Below, piece after piece: positions 57,107 through 64,000 of a stretch of DNA of 64,000 bases. The first letter of the stretch is position 1; the number at the start of each line of letters is the position of its first letter. This stretch comes from Eublepharis macularius (lineage: Eukaryota; Chordata; Lepidosauria; Squamata; Eublepharidae). A program made the position numbers and the translations under genes. Below the pieces are notes generated by a model that was not told the DNA's origin, searched no databases, and worked only from the letters and a program-made list of their open reading frames with translations. Location: the NCBI RefSeq assembly GCF_028583425.1, contig NC_072801.1, positions 61,457,766 to 61,521,765 on the forward strand, given 5' to 3'.

Positions 57107-57496
57107 GTAAGTGGTCGTGAGGTGTTGGCTTGTAACACAGCCAGAGCACTCTGCTCGACTTGCTCCAGGGCTGTTTTCACTTCCCACTCCACTCCTTTTC
57201 ATTTCTCAAAAAAAAAAAAAAAAGTCCAGTCACAGTGTCCACCCCAAACTGTCTTCGTTTCAGCAACTCCAAACAAAATACATCTTTTCGTTGTTTGCCT
57301 GCGCTGGGCAGAAGAGCTTGCTGACTGACATTATGCAAATATTGGGAAGGAAAGGGGGCTCTACAGCAGCAACTGCCAAGATGCAGGGTGATGGCAAGAC
57401 TGGAGGAGGCAAGTGTGGCCATGCCTGAGGAGCTCCATCCATTCTGTCCTCCACTCCTCTCCAATCCACTCCATTCCATGTTCCTCTCTATTTCAG

Positions 57497-57706
57497 CCCA
57501 GAATGTGCAGCTCACCTTCTCCTGAGCAGCCCAGCCTGAGAGAGTTTCGTTCTGGTCACCGGCCTGACTACGGTTCCTTGAGCTACTCTCGCCTCGGCAG
57601 CCTCAATCACACAAAATGCACAGCCAGGCTTCCTGCGCAGTGCAGAAGCATCATGGAGAGCATATGGGCTAACTGCAGCTTGTGGCATTTATGGGGCCTA
57701 TGCTGA
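57497..57706 (+). CDS. Possible terminal exon, unknown product
   Basis: An acceptor (ctctctatttcag) is followed by a frame reading PRMCSSPSPEQPSLREFRSG and HRPDYGSLSYSRLGSLNH, ending at TGA 57706. Its phase would be compatible with the 57046-57106 exon. The residues look protein-like, but there is no domain, no later poly(A) signal I would trust, and a LINE piece begins downstream. Confidence 0.2.
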   Translation, partial: PRMCSSPSPEQPSLREFRSGHRPDYGSLSYSRLGSLNHTKCTARLPAQCRSIMESIWANCSLWHLWGLC

Positions 57707-57989
57707 GCTCCCCGGCCCTACCATAGCACCACCAATACTGCCTGGGAAAATGTACAAGCTCCCATATTCTGAGTACGTGCACCAGGGCAGTTTTCAGAGG
57801 CCGGAAAGGAGGTGCCAGATGGAGAAGGCGCTTGGCTCTAGTTGTTTTTGCCTTAAATGACATGAAGAAGCCCTGGCCAAATATTGGCATAGCCACAGTC
57901 AGATGTGCATGGTACACTTCATACCTTTCTAAGAAAACATTCAGAGCAAACCAAGCAAGAAATAATGGAATGGGAGGTAAAGCCCATCT

Positions 57990-58330
57990 TCTGCCTTCCC
58001 TCACCTTTACTGTTATTTTAAGATTTATCAAAAGTACCTGTTTCTCATTGTTCCATATTCTAACATCAGTAGCCAACTTGAAGGGCCTTCTTGGTGGTGG
58101 TCCCCAGATTAGGAAACCAATTATTTATTGAGGTTCTTCAGATTTAGGGCATTGGTCCTTTTAAGGGAGCTTTAAAAACTAATGCATTCAGACAAGGTTT
58201 TTAGGGTTAACATGTCTGCCCAGATTTATTAGTCCCTGGATTTTCTTTTGTGCCTGTTATCTCTTTCAGATAAATTTGGCTGAGTGTTTTTAAACAGTAT
58301 CTTTGGGGGTTTGGTGCTTTTTTTAAAAGT
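57990..58330 (+). mobile_element. L2/CR1-type LINE 3' end fragment
   Basis: The plus strand reads KGLLGGGPQIRKPI-like sequence near 58080 and a short downstream stretch resembling the '...FKxxLKTYLF' ending, with frame damage. It resembles the terminal part of L2/CR1-like ORFs, as at 7310 on the other strand. Confidence 0.4.
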
Positions 58331-58717
58331 AAGAACTACAATACTGAAAGGCTGGCTAACTTTTTCTATACCATAAAGAAACAGCATTCCTAGCTGCCCT
58401 CTCCCATCACTAACTCATGCAGAGAATCAAGTCTGGCTCTGCTACCTCTGCAGCCTACCAATAATAAATGCTACTTCCCATTCTCTGGATAATGCTCATC
58501 TGAAAGGAAACCCAGAAGTGCTGGTTTCCAAATCCAGAATTCCGATCTCCCAAACCTAGACACTCCCCACCCCCACCCCCTTTTCTGGCTCCCGGTTCCT
58601 TGAAGCCCAATCCCAGGAATTCTTGTTGCAGAGATTCATCAGACTCCCCGCTTCGCCCTCTGCTCTCTCGCACGCATTATGGGGAGTGGGTAAAAGCAGG
58701 ATCCAGATGATTTTAAA

Positions 58718-59545
58718 CAGATCCTCATGAATTCATATGATTTTTATGTTGAAATAAAACAAAAAGGCTATCATATTTTAGATCATGTCCTAGTCTACAA
58801 ACAGCAACAAAACAATCATGCATCCACTAATTCGTGGTGCTACCACGGCACAAAAACATGCTAAAAAGGCACGGATCCTCATGGATCCTATTGATTTTTA
58901 CGTGGGGCCACCCAAAACACACCATACAATACTAGATCAGGGCCATTGACACAAATTGAACCAAAAAAACCAGCCATCCACCACTTCGTGGCACCGCCAC
59001 GGGGCAAAAACATGGTGCAACAGCACGGATCCTCACGGATCCTCTTGATTTTTCCGTGGGATCATCCAAAATCCACCATATAATAAAAGATCAGGTCCAT
59101 TGCCACAAATGGGACCCAAAAATTCAGCCGTTCACCTCTTCGTGGCACCGCCATGAAGCAAAAACATGCTAAAAAGCCACGGATCCTCATGGATCCTCTT
59201 GATTTTTACATGGGGTCACCCCAAATCCACCATACAATACTCAATCATGTCCATTGCCACAAATGGGACCCAAAAATGCAGCCGTCCACCACTTCATGGC
59301 ACCGCCACGGGGCAAAAACATGCTAAAAAGCACGGATCCTCACGGATCATCTTGATTTTCACGTGGGGTCAGCCAAAATGGATGATACAATACTAGATCA
59401 TGTCCATTGCCACAAATGGGATCAAAAATTCAGCCATCCACTGCTTCACGGCACTGCCACGGGGCAAAAACATGGTTCAAAAGTACGGATCCTCACGGAT
59501 CCTCTTGATTTTTAAATGGGGCCATCCAAAATACACAATACAATA
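58718..59545 (+). repeat. Tandem array, about 154-bp unit, about 5.5 copies
   Basis: The phrase 'cacggatcctcacggatcct' starts units at about 58718 (degenerate), 58870, 59024, 59178, 59331 and 59484, that is every 152-154 bp. Each unit also contains 'ccattgccacaaatgggac' and 'cggcaccgccacggggcaaa'-like text. The array lies just upstream of the hAT transposase gene and may be its subterminal repeat. Confidence 0.9.
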
Positions 59546-59732
59546 CAGGAATTTAGCTGTTCAGCAGGTTTAGGTTCCCCAAAATAAATAGGGTTGTTTA
59601 AAAAGAAATTGTGCTGACCATCTCCAATAGAACTAGGGTCAAAGGGAAAGACAGACTTAGAAATAGTTAGGTAGATTAGGTTACTGAAAAACAGTTTTCT
59701 TTTTGGGGTTAGCTTAGGTTTAGGTTTAGGGA

Positions 59733-62474
59733 ATGGCTGATAGGAAAGGTGAGAGGGGCCCCAGGGGAAAGGCCACAGGCAAAGCTAGAGGGGTGGAGGG
59801 GAGGGGGAGGGGGATTGCAGCGATGTTCCCCCCACTTGAGCGGAGGAGGCCCTCCCCTGCACTGCTGCCATTCACTGGCCTGGCTTCTGGTGACAGCAAG
59901 AGGTTTCGCAAGGCCCTCTTTCCTAAGGCAGCTGCTGGAGGGCCACCCCCAACCCAGGTGTTTCAGGCAGGGGGTGATGGCACTGGGCAGGGGCCTGCTG
60001 CTGAGGCTCCCCCATCTCCAAAAGTTGAGACCCAGCTTCTTGAGGAGGGGCAGCATGTGGTGTCTCCTGGGATGGACGAGGGGCACATGACTTTCCCTGC
60101 CCATTCGCTCACCCCAGGGACCCTTAGGATGTTGGAGGAACTGCAGGAGGAACCCCCTGCTGGGCGGTCCTCCCCTGTTTTCTCTGAGGCCAACAGCATG
60201 CCTCTCATGGCTGTGCAGGAGGGGAGGGAGCTGGAGGAAGAGGAAGAGAGTGTGGTGGAAGAGCCCACATCTCAGCCCCTTCAGCCTCTTCCATCCCCAA
60301 CTGCCCAGCCGAGAGTGGGACACAGTGTGTCCGGCCAGAGCACCTCACAGGAGGTGCCTGCTGAGGGGCCCGTAAGCACTTCCCATGTGAAGCGTGGGGG
60401 GCCCGTCAGCTCCGAAATCTGGAATCTCTTCCAGAGAATGGAGGACCCCAGATTTGCCCAGTGCCAGCACTGTAGGCAGCGTATCAGCCGTGGCAGAGAT
60501 GTCAACCATCTCACCACATCTGAGATGAGGAACCATTTGAAGAGGCAACACCAGGCGGTGCTTCTTCGGGGGGAGAGTCTGAGTGGCACCGCACGGCTGC
60601 CAGCTAGCCAGAGGGAGGCAGGCTCCCCTGGTGCTCCCCCCCAAGAGTTCCTGTAGGGCAGGGACGCCAAGCCTCTCTGCTGGGGATGCTTGGTAGGTTG
60701 GGCCCTAGTGTGCCCCCAGAGGGGATCCAAAGGGCGAGCCAGCGCATGACGTGCCATATTGCCAATCTGATTGCCCGGGAAGGCCATCCATTCGCCATAG
60801 TGGAACAACTCTCTTTTCGGAAGATGCTCCAGGATATTGTTCCCTGGTACACGATCCCTGCTCGCACGATGATGAGCAGGACCGTGTTGCCCTCGTTTTA
60901 CAGGGCTGCCAGGGACCACGTGAAGGCACATTTGTTCCGGGTTGTCGGGAGAACTGTGCACTTCACATCAGATATCTGGACCAACTCCAGTGGGCAGCAC
61001 TCGTACCTTTCGCTTACTGCTCACTGGTGGGAAACAGAGGAGCTTCTGGGTGGGGGTGGGGTTACTAGTACAGTTAGGTGTAGGGGGATGTGAGACAAAC
61101 AGGCCGGCTACTGCAAGGCCTTGCTCCATGTTGAGGCTCTCGACATCTCGCACACGGCGGTTAACATCGCAACCGTCCTCAGGAGACAATTGGAAGACTG
61201 GGTAGGCCAGCGACCCGCCACCATGGGATGCATGGTGACGGATGGCGGTTGCAACATGAGGGCAGCGGCGCAAATGGTGAGCCGTGAGCGCATTTACTGT
61301 GTGGCTCACCTCTTTCACCTAGTGGTGAAGGAAGCGCTAGAGGTGGGCTCCAACGTGGAATCCATGGACCTCGGGGCTCATGACTTCCAGTATTTCCTCC
61401 AGAAATGTCAGAGGCTCACGAGCCACTTCGCACGCAGTGTGTTAGCTGTACGCGAACTGCGCCTGAAGCAAGTTGTCACAGGTGTGCCAGAGCATCGCAT
61501 CATTGGTGACGTTAGCACACGCTGGAACTCCACCTGTGCCATGCTGGCGCATTTGGTGGAGCAGGAGGCTGCACTCCAGGCGTGGCTCTCGGAGAGCCAC
61601 ACTGTGAGTCAGGTTGAGTGAGTTCAGCCAGGAGGATTGGCTCACCCTTGCCCAGACAGTGGATGTCCTCAAGCCCTTTGAGGAATTCACTGAGGCGGTC
61701 TCGTCAGACACGGCGACTCTGGGTCTGGTCATTCCTCTGGTGCACACGCTCCAGAGTTCACTGACCCCCTTTGTGGACCCAGATGCACCACGTGCTGACA
61801 TTACTCTAGCGTTGCGTGCGCTCGTGAGGAGGCTGCAGCAGGGCATAGATGCCAAGCTAACACCTCTCACGAAGAACGTGTTGTACATGTTGGCGACCAT
61901 GTGCGACCCACGCATAAAGGGCACTTTTGCCGAGCGGGACGGGAACCTCACCAAAGCCAGAGACGGCCTCTGTCTGCAGGTGAGGCGTAGGCAGGCCAGG
62001 AGGGGACGCCTGTCTTCAGAGGGGACAGGAGAGGAGCCTGGCCCTTTGGCGTGTCCCTCTCATGCCCCCTCTGAGCGGGCTCCCCCCGTGGCCACCGCCA
62101 GAATGTCTGTGGAGATAGACATGCTCCAGCTGGCCCTCGGCCCCTCAGGGAACGTGAGTCACGTGAGAGAGCCAGATACGGCAGAGGCAGTAGTCAGGGA
62201 TTACGTTGCGGAGTCCTGCGAGTTGCTCTCCACCAATCCGCTCAGCTACTGGGCCAAGAAGGAGGCGGTCTGGCCGAACCTCTCCTTTGAGGTGCAGCGG
62301 CTGCTCTCATGCCCTCCATTGAGTGTGGAGAGCGAGCACGTCTTTTCATATGCGGGTGACATTGTCAGCCCACATCGCTCTTGCCTTCTCCCATGGACAG
62401 TCGAGCAGCTGACCTTCCTGAAGGTCAACTCTCGGCTGTTCGATTTTTCAGGACTGGACTTCCAGAGTGACTGA
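59733..62474 (+). pseudogene. BED-finger hAT transposase (ZBED-like), broken in about three places
   Basis: The first frame (59733-60656, 307 residues) has a basic, Pro/Gly-rich N-terminus and a BED zinc finger at about residues 226-275 (IWNLFQRMEDPRFAQCQHC, then NHLKRQHQ). From 60686 a second frame encodes the RNase-H-like transposase core, with VVGRTVHFTSDIWTN and YLSLTAHWW. After a TGA near 61092 the same frame continues from 61121 with MGCMVTDGGCNMRAAA and YCVAHLFHLVVKEAL. Another frame change near 61615 leads to 61614-62474, ending in the hAT dimerisation region (PLSYWAKKEAVWPNLSFEVQ, ESEHVFSYAGDIVSPHRSCL). All domains are present in order, so the copy was recently complete. It has no introns and its GC content is higher than its surroundings. 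A domesticated ZBED host gene is unlikely given the breaks. Confidence 0.88.
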
Positions 62475-63189
62475 GGTGAGCCCTCCTTGTGGCCTGCATC
62501 CTCTGTGAGTCCAATCCTTTGCAATCGCACTCTTCCCCATACAAAACCCATTAGATGTAGTTAAAACCGGCCAGTAGAAGGAGGGTGGGACCCAGTGGCA
62601 AAGGGCACCCCGCAATTTGGCTTCCTCCCCCTTTTATAAAAAAGAATTTTAAAAAACGCATAACTATCACTTACTCCAAGGGAAAAAATTTATTCTGAAA
62701 AATAAAAATAACATGCCCGAGAGCTGTTGATTGCCACTGGAGGGGGGACATAGGTTAGGTAGGGACTGGTTAGGCTAGGATGACTCTGCTGGGTTTTTTG
62801 AGGGGGGGTTGTTTCAAGTTGTTTAAAATGTTTATGTTTAAGGGGTGGGGGTGGGTTTGGAGTTGGGGCTGGTTGGGCTTATGAGGGGGGGGTGCCAGCT
62901 AATGATGAAGGCTACGTCACTGTGTTTCACAGATGTTTTCTGTTTCATTCTGAAGCTGGCAGGGGGTGGGGGGGCACTCTGCAGCTGTGGTCCACATATG
63001 CCATTGTGTTGAACTTGTGGCTAGGTACTGTTCTGCACTGTGGTGTTTCCCCCACTGGCTGAACTGTAATCCTAGCTGCAGGAAATGACAATGGTTCAGC
63101 TGGACTAAGTTGCGAGACTGTCCCCCTGGTCACTTTGCGTTGGGAGGGAGGAATGGATATTTGTTTGTCCTCATGCTGTTTAAAAGCCA
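62475..63189. other. Region 3' of the transposase gene, no gene seen
   Basis: G-rich runs and 'ggttaggtagggactggtta' text resemble the sequence 5' of the transposase start near 59700, but no clear inverted repeat is visible. Confidence 0.35.
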
Positions 63190-63199
63190 AGAAATAAAG

Positions 63200-63212
63200 T
63201 TTCTTTCAAGCA

Positions 63213-63245
<33 letters not shown>

Positions 63246-63790
63246 CAGATTCTCTGGTGTGTAGTGAGTTGTGTTCCTTTGGGGTGGGGGTAGGGCAGCT
63301 GCAATGCCCTTGGTGTTGTGTTCATGCTGTGTAACTTGAATCACAACAGGAAATAAAGATTATTTGCATGCAACTGTGTTTTTCAGATTCTCTGGTGTGT
63401 AGTGAGTTGTGTTCCTTTGGGGTGTGGGGGGTGGCGGCTGCGATGCCCTTGGTGTTGTGTTCATGCTGTGTAACTTGAATCACAACAGGAAATAACTATT
63501 TTTTGCATGCAACTGTGTTTTTCAGATTCTCTGGTGTGTAGTGAGTTGTGTTCCTTTGGGGTGGGGTGTGGCGGCTGCGATGCCCTTGGTGTTGTGTTCT
63601 TGCTGTGCAACTTGAATTACAACAGGAAATAAAGATTTTTTGCATGTAACTGTGTTTTTCAGATTCTCTGGTGTGTAGTGAGTTGTGTTCCCTTGGGGTG
63701 GGGTGTGGGAATGGTGTGCTGTGTCACACTTATTGTGCCTTTTTTCTGTATTTGAAGGTTGAAAAATTAAGATTTTAAACTTTATTCTGT
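63200..63790 (+). repeat. Tandem array, about 138-bp unit, about 4 copies
   Basis: The phrase 'cagattctctggtgtgtag' begins units at about 63247, 63384, 63524 and 63660. Each unit contains 'gagttgtgttcctttgggg', 'gatgcccttggtgttgtgtt' and an 'aggaaataaagat' segment with a possible AATAAA. The array begins with a (TG)n run at 63215-63244. Confidence 0.9.
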
Positions 63791-64000
63791 GTGTGTTTGT
63801 GGTTTTGTTCTTTGGTATTAGGTTAGTTTCCCTCATAGGGAACAATGGGGCTGGCTGGCCAGCCCTCTCTGTAGGTGGTGGGGGAATTTTGGGGAGGGTG
63901 TCTGTGGTTCAGGTGTGCTTTCACAGGGACAAGCTTGCACTTAGGAGTGTGCCCTCCATTATAGAACCCCTGGGATGTGCATAATTGCCCTGGGAAAGAG
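63791..64000. other. Window end, no gene seen
   Basis: Nothing recognisable. It may contain the right end of the hAT element. Confidence 0.3.

Larger units (their letters stand above)
58718..63790 (+). mobile_element. Autonomous-type hAT transposon, damaged; ends not resolved
   Basis: A BED-finger hAT transposase region lies between two tandem arrays, one on each side. I could not find the terminal inverted repeats or 8-bp duplication with confidence, and the right end may lie beyond the window. The limits given are those of the arrays, not proven termini. Confidence 0.55.

Noticed and set aside
58718-59545. CRISPR-like array
   Set aside because: Units are continuous 154-bp tandem repeats with no unique spacers, and the genome is a vertebrate one.

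Overview
The window looks like chromosomal DNA of a squamate reptile (a lizard in the broad sense). The evidence is the repeat set: many tRNA-headed SINEs with the Sauria-type body and BovB-like tail, a BovB (RTE) LINE end, L2/CR1-type, R4-like and L1-like LINE pieces, 5S-rRNA-derived SINEs, and several families of short DNA transposons. Gene density is low. Only two host protein genes can be called with confidence.

Layout. 0-14 kb is repeat-rich intergenic DNA, with one possible signal-peptide exon at 3.45-3.54 kb on the minus strand. 14.2-18.0 kb holds a complete RPS9 gene on the plus strand: TATA/CCAAT promoter, non-coding first exon, four coding exons, poly(A) signal. The exons splice to a 194-residue protein that differs from the human sequence (as I remember it) at two positions. 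20.2-21.0 kb holds a single-coding-exon SOCS-family gene (SOCS3-like) on the minus strand, tail to tail with RPS9. A CpG-rich, minus-strand promoter-like region at 29.0-29.8 kb has CCAAT boxes, a TATA-like box, a strong splice donor and two nearby STAT-type motifs. It is a candidate remote promoter and 5' exon for the SOCS-like gene. 30-32 kb is rich in TGCATG. 38.7-41.7 kb is an L2-like LINE interrupted by a GC-rich block of unknown origin. 42-58 kb is mostly nested SINEs and MITEs. 58.7-63.8 kb holds a damaged BED-finger hAT transposase gene with a tandem-repeat array on each side (units of about 154 bp and about 138 bp).

RPS9 is a housekeeping ribosomal protein gene and the SOCS-like gene would be a cytokine-inducible inhibitor of JAK-STAT signalling; nothing suggests they work together beyond being neighbours. 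Most of the remaining structure is mobile-element history. Clean target-site duplications show DNA transposons landing inside older SINEs at five or more places, and several elements are near-perfect long palindromes.
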